Origin: Agrococcus sp. SGAir0287
GTDB taxonomy: Bacteria; Actinomycetota; Actinomycetes; Actinomycetales; Microbacteriaceae
Assembly (NCBI RefSeq): GCF_005484985.1
Contig: NZ_CP027942.1
Coordinates: forward strand, 1,674,001 to 1,738,000
Direction of reading: 5' to 3'
DNA length: 64,000 nucleotides
The translations under genes were made by a program, and so were the position numbers. Of the stretch, positions 56,564 to 64,000 are shown one piece after another; within the stretch, counting starts at the first letter, position 1; each line of letters begins with the position of its first letter. Under the pieces are notes generated by a model. It worked only from the letters and a program-made list of their open reading frames with translations, was not told the origin of the DNA and searched no databases.

Positions 56564-58294
56564 GTGGAGCCGACGAGCGAGCGAGGAGCACGCGAGGGCG
56601 CGCCGACGACGCGCCGCGACTTCCTGCGCGCCTCCGGCCTCGGCGTCGCGGGCCTCGCGATCGGCTCCGTCGCCGCGGCGAGCGGCCGGTCGGGCACCGA
56701 CGCCGAGCACGGCTTCGCGCCGCTGCCCGCGCGCCCCGAGCCCGGCTTCGACCACGTCGTCGTGCTCATGTTCGAGAACCGCAGCTTCGACCACATGCTC
56801 GGGCGCCTCTACGACGACGAGCATCCGCCGCCGCGCGGCCAGTCGTTCGAGGGGCTGCAGACCGGCTCGTACGCGAACGCCGCGCCCGACGGCACCGTCG
56901 TGCCCGTGCACGTCTACGCCGGCAGCACCGATCGCATCATGAGCCAGCCGGATCCCGATCCGGGCGAGTTCTACTCGCACGTCAACACGCAGCTGTTCGA
57001 CGTCGTCGACCCCGCGACGAACGCCGACCTCGTCGCGCACGGCCTGTCCGCGCCGTGGAACGCCCCGCCCGAGGGCGCGACGCCGACGATGTCGGGCTTC
57101 GTGCGCGACTACGTCACCGCCTTCCGACTCGAGCGCGGCGTCGATCCGACGCCCGAGCAGTACGCGGCGGTCATGGGCGGCTTCTCCCCCGAGATGCTGC
57201 CGGTGCTCTCGACGCTCGCGAGCGGGTTCGGCGTCTACGACCACTGGCACTGCGCCGTGCCGTCGCAGACCTTCTGCAACCGGTCGTTCTTCCATGCGAG
57301 CACGTCGCACGGCTTCGTCACGAACGTGCTCGACGGCGGGCAGTCGAAGTGGCTGGATGCCGATGCCGTGCCCACGATCTTCGACCGGCTCGAGGACGCC
57401 GGGCGCACGTGGCGCGTCTACTACGACGCCGAGCAGGTCGTCTCGCTGACCGGCCTGCTGCACGCGCCGTCCCTCGAGCGCTTCTGGAAGACGAACTTCC
57501 GCGGCATGGAGCAGTTCCACCGCGACGCCGCGAACGGCGACCTGCCCGACTACGCCTTCATCGAGCCGCGCATGGTCTTCGACCACAACGACATGCATCC
57601 GCCGGTCACGACGCCGCGCGACTCGGCGGCGCAGCAGGTGCGCACGACCGAGGCCGCGGCGTCCGACGTGCGCGCCGGCGAGGCGCTGCTCGCCGAGGTG
57701 TACACCGCGATCCGCACCTCGGCGAGCCCGACGGGATCGAACGCGATGAACACGGCGCTGCTCGTCACGTTCGACGAGCACGGCGGCATCTACGACCACG
57801 TGCCGCCGCCGTCCGCCACGCCGCCGCACGCCTCCGCCGAGCCCGGCGAGATGGGGTTCCGCTTCGACCGGCTCGGCCCTCGCGTGCCGGCGATCGTCAT
57901 CTCGGCGTACACCGAGGAGGGATCCGTGCTGCACCACCCCATGCACCACGGATCCGTCATCCGCACGCTGTGCGAGCAGCACGGCCTCGCACCGCTCACG
58001 CGCCGCGACGCCGACGCGCCGAGCCTGCGCACCGCGATCACCCTCGACCGGCCGAGGCAGCCGGCGCTGTGGCCGCAGGTGCATAGGCCGTACGTGCCGC
58101 CGAACCCCGAGGCGGGTGGACCGGCCCCCACCGACGACGAACGACGGCATCGGCCGCTGACCCCGCCCGCCCTCGGCCTCATCGGGCTGCTGCTCGCGCG
58201 CTACGAGCCGGGAGCGCCGCTGCCGTCGGACTACGGCGACGCCTACGAGGTGCTGCACCGCCACGGCGACGGCCTCTTCGGCGTGCGCGACTGA
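56564..58294 (+). CDS. Tat-exported phosphoesterase (phospholipase C/acid phosphatase family)
   Basis: A 576-residue secreted enzyme with a twin-arginine signal TTRRDFLRASGLGVAGLA (residues 15-32) followed by an Ala-rich cleavage region. The mature domain has VVLMFENRSFDHMLG, the GVYDHWHCAVPSQTFCNRS segment, FIEPRMVFDHNDMHPP and TFDEHGGIYDHVPPP, all signatures of bacterial phospholipase C and AcpA-type phosphatases. Substrates include phosphatidylcholine and other phosphomonoesters. The GTG start was chosen as it places the twin-arginine motif near the N-terminus. The stop is immediately followed by the DedA-MprF-like gene. Confidence 0.92.
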   Translation: MEPTSERGAREGAPTTRRDFLRASGLGVAGLAIGSVAAASGRSGTDAEHGFAPLPARPEPGFDHVVVLMFENRSFDHMLGRLYDDEHPPPRGQSFEGLQTGSYANAAPDGTVVPVHVYAGSTDRIMSQPDPDPGEFYSHVNTQLFDVVDPATNADLVAHGLSAPWNAPPEGATPTMSGFVRDYVTAFRLERGVDPTPEQYAAVMGGFSPEMLPVLSTLASGFGVYDHWHCAVPSQTFCNRSFFHASTSHGFVTNVLDGGQSKWLDADAVPTIFDRLEDAGRTWRVYYDAEQVVSLTGLLHAPSLERFWKTNFRGMEQFHRDAANGDLPDYAFIEPRMVFDHNDMHPPVTTPRDSAAQQVRTTEAAASDVRAGEALLAEVYTAIRTSASPTGSNAMNTALLVTFDEHGGIYDHVPPPSATPPHASAEPGEMGFRFDRLGPRVPAIVISAYTEEGSVLHHPMHHGSVIRTLCEQHGLAPLTRRDADAPSLRTAITLDRPRQPALWPQVHRPYVPPNPEAGGPAPTDDERRHRPLTPPALGLIGLLLARYEPGAPLPSDYGDAYEVLHRHGDGLFGVRD

Positions 58295-58295
58295 C

Positions 58296-60938
58296 ATGGG
58301 ATGGCTCGACGGGCTGCCGATCCCGCTCCTCGCGTCGATCGGCGCGCTGGGCACGATGCTCGAGGGCGTCGGCCTGCCGCTGCCGGGCGAGACGGTGCTC
58401 GTCGCGATCGCGCTCGTCGCGCAGCCGCACGGCGTCGCGGCGATCGTCGCCGTCGGCGTGGCCGCCGCCCTCGGCGCGCTCGCGGGCGAGACGGCGGGCT
58501 ACCTGCTCGGGCGGCGCTTCGGCGATCGCCTGCTGCGCGCCGTCAGCAGACGGCTGCCGTGGCTGCTGCCCGCCGCGAGCATCGACGCCGTCGCCGAGCG
58601 CATGCGGCAGCACGCGACGAGCGCCATCGTGCTCGGCCGCTGGGCCGCGGTGCTGCGCGTGCTCGTCGCCCCGCTCGCGGGCGCGGTCGGGGTGCCGCCG
58701 CTGCGATTCGCGCTCGCCGCGCTCGCCGGCACGACGCTGTGGACCGCCGCGATCGTGACGCTCGTCGGGCTCCTGGGCGCTGCGGCGCGCTCGTGGCTGC
58801 ACGTCGGCGCCTGGTCGGTGCTGCTCGTCGCAGCCGTGGCGGCCGTCGTCGGCGTCGTGCTGGTCGCGAGGCGGACGGGCGACGGCGGCGCCGGGCGCGC
58901 CGCCGCCGTCGCCGCGCGGGTGCTCGGCGTGGTGCGCCGCGTGCCCTTCACCGTCGGCCTCGTCGTGCTCTTCCTCGCGATCGGGGCGGCGACGGGCGCG
59001 CTCTGGACGCGCGCGCCCCGGCTGCCGTGGTTCGCCGACGTCGCCTATGGCGTGCCGCAGCTCGAGCGCGGCGCGTGGTGGACGCCGATCACGGGCTCGC
59101 TCGTCGCGACGGAGCCGCTCGACTACGCGACCTTCCTGCTCGTCGCCCCGCTGGCGGTCGGGCTGCTCGAGCTGCGCCGCGGCACGCTGCGCGCCGCCGC
59201 GACCGTCGTGCTCGGGCAGCTCGGCGCGATCCTCGGCGCGTTCGCCATCCTCATGCTCCTGCAGCCGACGGGCTGGCAGTGGCCCGTCGAGCTCGCATCG
59301 CAGCTCGACGCGGGCCCCTCCGGCGGATACCTCGCCGCGCTCGTCGCGCTCGCGGCGACGCTGCAGGAGCCCTGGCGGCTGCGGATGCGGGCGGCGGTCG
59401 TGGCGCTGTTCGTCGTGCTGCTCCTCGGCCAGGGCACGATCGCCGACCTCGAGCACCTCGTCGGCGTGCTCGCGGTCGCCGTCATCACGACCCGCACGCG
59501 ACGTCGGCCGGCGATGCGGGAATGGCGGCTCGTCGCCGGCATCGGGCTCGCGTCCCTCGCGGCCGCGCAGCTGCTGAGCCTCGCCACGAGCGGCCCCGCG
59601 CTCGCCACCGACCCGTACGCGCCGCTCTGGCTCGACCTCGGCATCGACCTCCTCCTGCTCCTCGTGCTCGCCAGGCCGCTCCTGCAGGGGCTGCGCGCGG
59701 CGTGGTGGGGCGCGGTCGCGCTCTCGCTCGTGTCGATCGTGCAGGCCGGCCTGCTGCTCGCGCTGCTCGGCGACGACCTCGCGGCATCCGTCTCCCTCGA
59801 GACGGCGCTCGCCGCCGGCGCGCTGTGGATCGTGCTGCTCGTCGTGCTCGTCGTCGGCCGACGCGCGTTCCAGGCGCCCGTCCGCATCGGCGAGCGCCAC
59901 GCGGACGCGTCGCGCGCCGCGCGGGATCGCGCACGCGCGACCGTGCGCGCCGTCGGCGGCGGCACGCTCTCGTGGATGGCGACGTGGCCCGACATGGCCT
60001 ACCAGGAGGTCGACGGCGGCGTCGTGGCGCTGCAGCGCCACGGACGCGTGCGCATCGTCCTCGGCGATCCCATCGTGCCGGCGGCGGGTCTCGGCGGGGC
60101 GCTCGCCGCGCTCGACGAGGCCGCGACGACCGACGGCGTCGTGCCGTGCGTCTTCTCCGCATCCGAGGCGGCGCGCCGTGCCGCGCCGGACGGCTGGCGC
60201 TCGCTGTGGCTCGCCGACGACGTGATCCTCGACCTCCCGATGCCGGAGCCCGTGGGCAAGCCGTGGGCGTGGGCGCGCACCGCCCTCAACCGCGCGGCGC
60301 GCGAGGGCGTCGAGGTGCGGATCACGACGCTGCGCGACGAGCCCGGCGCGATCCTCGACCAGGTGCGCGCGATCTCCGAGTCGTGGGTGGAGGACAAGGC
60401 GCTGCCGGAGATGGGCTTCACCCTGGGCGGCGTGCGCGAGGCGCTCGACCCGGAGGTGCGGGTCGCGCTCGCGATCGACGCCAACGGCGTCGTGCAGGGC
60501 GTGCTCAGCTGGCTGCCCGTCTTCGCGCCCGGAGGCGGCGTGCGCGGCTGGACGCTCGACCTCATGCGACGTCGCGACGGCGGCTTCCCGCCCGCGATCG
60601 ACCTGCTCGTCCTCCGCTCCGCGCAGCTGCTGCACGACGAGGGTGCCGCGTTCCTCAGCCTCTCGGGGTCGCCGCTCGCGACGGAGCCCGGCGTCGAGCG
60701 CGAGCGCACGGCCGTCTCCGCCGCCCTCGAGCGCGTCGCGTCCCTGCTCGAGCCCGCCTACGGGTTCCAGTCGCTGCACGACTACAAGCGCAAGTTCCAG
60801 CCGCGGTACGAGCCGATGTGGCTGCTGTACCGCGACGAGGGCGACCTCGCGGCGATCGGCGTCGCGATCGCGCGCGCCTACCTGCCGGGCGCCTCCGCGA
60901 CCGATCTCGTCCGAGCGGGGCTCGAGCTCGGGCGCTGA
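58296..60938 (+). CDS. DedA/VTT domain fused to a rhomboid-like and an MprF-type (DUF2156) domain
   Basis: An 880-residue polytopic protein. Residues 1-195 resemble DedA/VTT lipid scramblases, with GEGxGLPLPGE-like LEGVGLPLPGETVLVA, GETAGYLLGRRFGDRLL and GRWAAVLRVLVAPLAG. Residues 215-400 form a rhomboid-like membrane part with GPSGGYLA and a late EHLVG. More helices follow to about 520. Residues 552-875 are a cytoplasmic aminoacyl-phosphatidylglycerol synthase domain (DUF2156) with VRIVLGDPIVPA, WARTALNRAAREGVEV, ESWVEDKALPEMGFTLG, LSLSGSPLA and YGFQSLHDYKRKFQP. Probably it adds lysine or another amino acid to lipids and flips them. It starts next to the phosphoesterase stop. Confidence 0.85.
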   Translation: MGWLDGLPIPLLASIGALGTMLEGVGLPLPGETVLVAIALVAQPHGVAAIVAVGVAAALGALAGETAGYLLGRRFGDRLLRAVSRRLPWLLPAASIDAVAERMRQHATSAIVLGRWAAVLRVLVAPLAGAVGVPPLRFALAALAGTTLWTAAIVTLVGLLGAAARSWLHVGAWSVLLVAAVAAVVGVVLVARRTGDGGAGRAAAVAARVLGVVRRVPFTVGLVVLFLAIGAATGALWTRAPRLPWFADVAYGVPQLERGAWWTPITGSLVATEPLDYATFLLVAPLAVGLLELRRGTLRAAATVVLGQLGAILGAFAILMLLQPTGWQWPVELASQLDAGPSGGYLAALVALAATLQEPWRLRMRAAVVALFVVLLLGQGTIADLEHLVGVLAVAVITTRTRRRPAMREWRLVAGIGLASLAAAQLLSLATSGPALATDPYAPLWLDLGIDLLLLLVLARPLLQGLRAAWWGAVALSLVSIVQAGLLLALLGDDLAASVSLETALAAGALWIVLLVVLVVGRRAFQAPVRIGERHADASRAARDRARATVRAVGGGTLSWMATWPDMAYQEVDGGVVALQRHGRVRIVLGDPIVPAAGLGGALAALDEAATTDGVVPCVFSASEAARRAAPDGWRSLWLADDVILDLPMPEPVGKPWAWARTALNRAAREGVEVRITTLRDEPGAILDQVRAISESWVEDKALPEMGFTLGGVREALDPEVRVALAIDANGVVQGVLSWLPVFAPGGGVRGWTLDLMRRRDGGFPPAIDLLVLRSAQLLHDEGAAFLSLSGSPLATEPGVERERTAVSAALERVASLLEPAYGFQSLHDYKRKFQPRYEPMWLLYRDEGDLAAIGVAIARAYLPGASATDLVRAGLELGR

Positions 60939-60972
60939 GGCAGCATCCGCCGCACCGGTCGGTGCGCGCGCG

Positions 60973-61740
60973 TCAACGGCCGACGCGACGCAGGATCGCG
61001 TCCGCCATCGCATCCGGTGCCTCGAGCGGCACCACGTGTCCGCCGGGCACCTCCTGCAGCTCGACGTCGGTGAACCAGTCCGGCAGCGCATCCGCCCACG
61101 CGATCGGGAACAGCGGATCCTCGCGCGGCCAGAGCATCGTGGTGGGAACGCTCGACGGCCTGCCGCCGGCGTAGCCGACGTTGTCTCGGTACCAGGCGAT
61201 CGAGGCGGCGAACGCGCCGGGTCGGGCGTAGGCGCGGACGACGGCGTCGAAGCGCTCCCCCGCCGCGAGGTCGGCCGACGGCGACCATGTCTCGAGCAGG
61301 AAGCCGAGGTGCTCGCGGATGGCGTCCTCGCGTCCGTCGACGAGGCGCTCGGCGAGCGGTGTGCGATGGAAGTGCTGGTACCAGAATCGATCGGCGAGCT
61401 CGGGTGCTGCCGCCCTCGAGCCGATGCCTGGGTACCCCGGCGTGAGCACGGCGCCGACGACGCGCGTCGGCGCCGCCCGCACGATGGCCTGCGCGATGCG
61501 GCTGCCGATGTCGTAGCCGACGACGACCAGATCGTCGTCGTGCGGCAGGCCGGCGAGCACCCGCCGCGCGTGCGCATCCGTCGAGGCATCGCCGGGTGCC
61601 AGCGGGCCGTCGAAGCCCTCCCCGAACCCGACGAGCGCGGGCACGACGTGCCGGGTGCGGCCGAGTCGCTCGACCACGAGGTCGTAGTCGGACGGGAGCC
61701 CCGGCCAGCCGTGCAGCAGGACGACGATGGGCTCGGACAT
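60973..61740 (-). CDS. alpha/beta hydrolase, epoxide hydrolase-like
   Basis: A 255-residue alpha/beta hydrolase. The oxyanion motif LLHGWPG comes first, and the nucleophile is Asp77 in VVVGYDIGSR rather than a serine, as in epoxide hydrolases and haloalkane dehalogenases. Tyr residues in RFWYQHFH and IAWYRDN are candidates for epoxide activation. The acid is probably Asp in WPREDPLFP and the base His in VPGGHVVPLE. The substrate is unknown. The gene is convergent with the large fusion and has a CATGCT box 6 nt before its ATG. Confidence 0.87.
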   Translation of the reverse strand: MSEPIVVLLHGWPGLPSDYDLVVERLGRTRHVVPALVGFGEGFDGPLAPGDASTDAHARRVLAGLPHDDDLVVVGYDIGSRIAQAIVRAAPTRVVGAVLTPGYPGIGSRAAAPELADRFWYQHFHRTPLAERLVDGREDAIREHLGFLLETWSPSADLAAGERFDAVVRAYARPGAFAASIAWYRDNVGYAGGRPSSVPTTMLWPREDPLFPIAWADALPDWFTDVELQEVPGGHVVPLEAPDAMADAILRRVGR

Positions 61741-61771
61741 CGCACCAGCATGCCGTGCATGCCTGTGAGCG

Positions 61772-62281
61772 TCAGGCGTGCGCGAGCGACTGCAGCCCGA
61801 TCACCGCCAGCCCCAGCACGGCCTCGGCCCCGAGCACGAGGAGGCGCTGCCACCACGCGATGCGCGCGCGGCGCACCGCGAGCCAGCCGATGACGACGAG
61901 CGCGACGATGAGCGCGACGGCGGATGCATGCAGCGCACGAGCCGGCTCCCACGCGCCGATCGCCGCGAGGCCGAGGAAGACGAAGGGCAGCGCGACGCCG
62001 CCCAGCGCGCCCACGAGCGTGCCGACGATGTGACGCAGCTCGTCGGTGGTCGGCAGCGACTCGTGGACGACGACGTGGCTCACGACGTCGGCGGTGAAGA
62101 CGGCGAGCACCGTGCCCGCGAGCGTGATGCCGAGCGTCGCGAGGGCCTCCTTCGCCGTCGGCTCGCCGTGGCCGGCGAGGGCGAGCACGACCGCGAGGGA
62201 GGCGAAGGTCAGGTAGATGCGCTCCTTGAGCACGGCCGCGCGCTCCTCGCGGCCCGCCGCGGAGTCGTCGCGTGCGCGCAT
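61772..62281 (-). CDS. four-helix membrane protein of unknown function
   Basis: A 169-residue protein that I do not recognise. A charged N-terminus (about 20 residues) is followed by four hydrophobic segments near residues 23-37, 48-70, 87-108 and 118-140, and a fifth near 148-166. A conserved-looking loop HVVVHESLPTTDELRHIVG lies after the second helix. It starts near 62281 and is transcribed divergently from the flavoprotein gene at 62369; no operon partner is apparent. Confidence 0.7.
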   Translation of the reverse strand: MRARDDSAAGREERAAVLKERIYLTFASLAVVLALAGHGEPTAKEALATLGITLAGTVLAVFTADVVSHVVVHESLPTTDELRHIVGTLVGALGGVALPFVFLGLAAIGAWEPARALHASAVALIVALVVIGWLAVRRARIAWWQRLLVLGAEAVLGLAVIGLQSLAHA

Positions 62282-62368
62282 GGGGTCACGCTACGCCAGC
62301 GCCAGCCCTTCCCCCGCGCTGCGCGACCTGGGGAGGATGGAGGCCCGACCCGCAGGAGGAGTCTCGCC

Positions 62369-63757
62369 ATGCCCGACATCGATCGCTACGACGTCGTCGT
62401 CATCGGCGCCGGCCCGGGCGGCACCGCCGCCGCGCTGCGCGCCGCCGACCTCGGGGCGCGCGTCGTCGTGCTCGAGGCGGCGCGGCTCGGCGGGACGTGC
62501 GTGAACTCCGGGTGCGTGCCCACGCGCGTGCTCGCCCGTGCGGCGCGCCTCGTGCGCGACGCGCGGTCCGCGCGCGAGCACGGCGTCGTCGTCGGCGACG
62601 TCACGCTCGACTGGCGCGGCGTCGTCGAGCGCGTCCACGCGCGCGTCGACGAGGTACGGGCGATGAAGCGCGAGGCCGAGCGCTTCGCCGCCGCGGGCGT
62701 CGACCTCGTGCAGGAGGGCCGTGCGCGCTTCGTCGATCCGCACACGCTCGAGCTCGACTCCGGCCGGCACGTCGCGGGCGACGCCGTGCTCGTCTGCGTC
62801 GGCGGGCACGCGCGCCGGCTGCCCATCCCCGGCGCCGAGCTCGCGATCCTCCCCGACGAGGTGCTCGACCTGCCGGCGCTGCCGCAGCGCGTCGCCGTCA
62901 TCGGTGGCGGCAACACGGGCGCGCAGCTCGCGACGGTGCTCGACGCGTTCGGCAGCCGCGTCACGCTGCTCGACCTCGCCCCGCGCATCCTCATGGCCTC
63001 CGACGCCGCGATCGCCGACGAGGTCACGGCCGCGTTCGTGGCGCGTGGCGTCGACGTGCGGGTCGGGATCGACGGAGTCTCGCGGTTGGCGCACTCGGCG
63101 GACGGCGCCATCGACCTCGTGCTCGTGGAGGACGGCGCCGAGCGCACGATCGAGGTCGACGCCGTCATCATGGCCACGGGCTGGCCCGCCGACGTCGACG
63201 ACCTCGGCCTCGAGCACGCCGGGCTGCGCGTCGAGCGCGGCGCGATACCCGCCGACGAGTACCTGCGCACCGCGGTGCCGCACGTCTTCGCCGTCGGCGA
63301 CGCGAACGGTCGCGACATGCTCGTGCAGGCGGCGCAGTTCGAGGGAGAGGCGGCAGCGGAGAACGCCGTGCTCGGCGCCTCCGTGCGCGCGCCGCATCGG
63401 CTGCTGCCCGCCGGAGGCTTCACGGATCCCGACTACGCCGGCGTCGGCTTCACCGAGGAGCAGGCGCGGGCGCGCGATCCCCGCTGCGTCGTCGCGACGA
63501 TCCGCTACGACGCGCTCGATCGCGCCGTCATCGACGACCGCGACGTCGGCTTCCTGAAGCTCGTCGTCGACCGCTCTCGCTCGACGGTGCTCGGCGCCCA
63601 CGCTGCGGGCGAGAGCGCCGTCGAGGTCGTGCAGGCCCTCACGACCGCCATGGCGGCCGGCGTGCGCGTGCAGACCCTCGCCGAGGTGCGCTTCGCCTAC
63701 CCGACGTACTCGGCGATCATCGGCATGGCAGCGCGGGCGGTGCTCGCGGCGTCGTGA
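62369..63757 (+). CDS. class I pyridine nucleotide-disulfide oxidoreductase (lipoamide dehydrogenase/MerA-like)
   Basis: A 462-residue FAD/NAD(P) flavoprotein. FAD site VVVIGAGPGGTAAALRAAD, redox disulfide Cys44/Cys49 in GGTCVNSGCVPTR, NAD(P) site RVAVIGGGNTGAQLATVLDAFG, second FAD site VFAVGDANGRDMLV, and the dimerisation domain ending FAYPTYSAIIGMAARAVL. The His-x-x-x-x-Glu pair that lipoamide dehydrogenase and glutathione reductase use near the C-terminus (HxHPTxSE) is absent. The enzyme may therefore act on another electron acceptor, such as a quinone, mercury or a low-molecular thiol. The ATG follows gcaggaggagtctcgcc, a strong site. Confidence 0.87.
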   Translation: MPDIDRYDVVVIGAGPGGTAAALRAADLGARVVVLEAARLGGTCVNSGCVPTRVLARAARLVRDARSAREHGVVVGDVTLDWRGVVERVHARVDEVRAMKREAERFAAAGVDLVQEGRARFVDPHTLELDSGRHVAGDAVLVCVGGHARRLPIPGAELAILPDEVLDLPALPQRVAVIGGGNTGAQLATVLDAFGSRVTLLDLAPRILMASDAAIADEVTAAFVARGVDVRVGIDGVSRLAHSADGAIDLVLVEDGAERTIEVDAVIMATGWPADVDDLGLEHAGLRVERGAIPADEYLRTAVPHVFAVGDANGRDMLVQAAQFEGEAAAENAVLGASVRAPHRLLPAGGFTDPDYAGVGFTEEQARARDPRCVVATIRYDALDRAVIDDRDVGFLKLVVDRSRSTVLGAHAAGESAVEVVQALTTAMAAGVRVQTLAEVRFAYPTYSAIIGMAARAVLAAS

Positions 63758-63789
63758 GAGGGTCGGTCGCGACCGACCGGACGCACTCG

Positions 63790-63863
63790 TAGGGCGGACG
63801 GGACTTGAACCCGTGACCGACGGATTATGAGTCCGCTGCTCTGACCGGCTGAGCTACCGCCCC
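63790..63863 (-). tRNA. tRNA-Met(CAT), probably the elongator
   Basis: Minus-strand cloverleaf of 74 nt: acceptor GGGGCGG with CCGCCCT (one G-U pair), D-arm GCTCAGCCGGTCAGAGC, anticodon loop CTCATAA (anticodon CAT), T-loop TTCAAGT with stem ACGGG/CCCGT, and discriminator A. Initiator features such as three G-C pairs before the anticodon loop are missing. A lysidine-modified Ile2 tRNA has the same anticodon and cannot be fully excluded. Confidence 0.92.
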
Positions 63864-63873
63864 GCGCTCGAGC

Positions 63874-64000
63874 CTACCGAGGCTCGCTCGTGCGCTCGTC
63901 GGCGTCGTCGAGCACGGCGCCGTCGGCGTCGAGCTCGATGCGCCCGGAGTCGGTCTCGAGGTGCGGCAACTCGGTGACGGGGTCGACGACGTCCTCGCCG
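63874..64000 (-). CDS. C-terminal end of an unidentified gene (truncated by the window)
   Basis: Minus-strand frame open from the window end to a TAG at 63874-63876, giving 41 residues: an acidic stretch with DVVDPVTELPHLETDSGRI, LDADGAVL and an end at TSEPR. The bias toward Asp and Glu and the codon pattern look real, and it ends ten bases before tRNA-Met. I do not recognise the family from this fragment. Confidence 0.55.
   Translation of the reverse strand, partial: GEDVVDPVTELPHLETDSGRIELDADGAVLDDADERTSEPR

Noticed and set aside
58179..61952. Minus-strand open frame of 1257 codons
   Set aside because: Mostly antisense to the DedA-MprF-like gene with low-complexity translation; only the hydrolase at 60973-61740, in another frame, is supported.

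Overview
The window is a very GC-rich chromosomal segment of an actinobacterium, most probably a member of the Microbacteriaceae. The reasons are the class A RNase P RNA, a FasR-type regulator in front of fabD-fabH-acpP-fabF, polyphosphate glucokinase, DUF3145, a small SPOR-like protein of the kind seen in that family, and many genes whose start codon lies 6-8 nt after a TANNNT -10 box (leaderless style). The genus cannot be fixed from sequence reading alone. No prophage, integrase, insertion sequence or CRISPR array was seen.

Layout. 1-8181: end of a sigma factor gene, then glnE, glnA2 and nadE on the minus strand, and panB plus a DUF1697 gene on the plus strand. The order glnE-glnA2-panB, followed later by rnpB, rnhA, a DUF164 gene and nif3, resembles the conserved block I recall from mycobacteria. 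8215-10580: an HNH/DUF222 nuclease gene and about 1 kb of tandem, palindromic non-coding repeats. 10589-20818: SPOR-like protein, map, ppgK, an FAD oxidoreductase, the fructose operon (DeoR regulator, fruK, fruA), a membrane protein, rnpB, rnhA, DUF164 and nif3.

20829-27778 is the most unusual block. Seven tightly overlapping minus-strand genes encode a receiver/PIG-L deacetylase fusion, an ATP-grasp enzyme, a PHP hydrolase, a processive-type family 2 glycosyltransferase, a 46-residue membrane peptide, a single-domain response regulator and a PAS histidine kinase. A separately promoted receiver-like gene follows. It looks like a signal-controlled surface glycan or glycolipid pathway; product and signal are unknown.

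27883-33854: a DUF3592 protein, a voltage-gated cation channel, two MFS transporters, a dehydrogenase/acetyltransferase fusion, tRNA-Val and a peroxiredoxin. 34125-42239: aceE, then fasR-fabD-fabH-acpP-fabF and DUF3145, coupling acetyl-CoA supply to fatty acid synthesis. 42371-49624: DUF1684, an ArsB/NhaD-type transporter, an MFS transporter, an FAD amine-oxidase-like protein and an M20/M24 hydrolase pair. 49840-56467: alr-ddl, a zinc alcohol dehydrogenase, and an amidase/agmatine deiminase operon with a palindromic site and a TetR gene. 56564-64000: a Tat-exported phosphoesterase, a large DedA/MprF-like fusion, an epoxide-hydrolase-like protein, a membrane protein, a flavoprotein disulfide reductase, tRNA-Met and the end of one more gene.

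Protein domains, start sites and boundaries were judged by eye. Promoters, hairpins and operators are pattern-based inferences.
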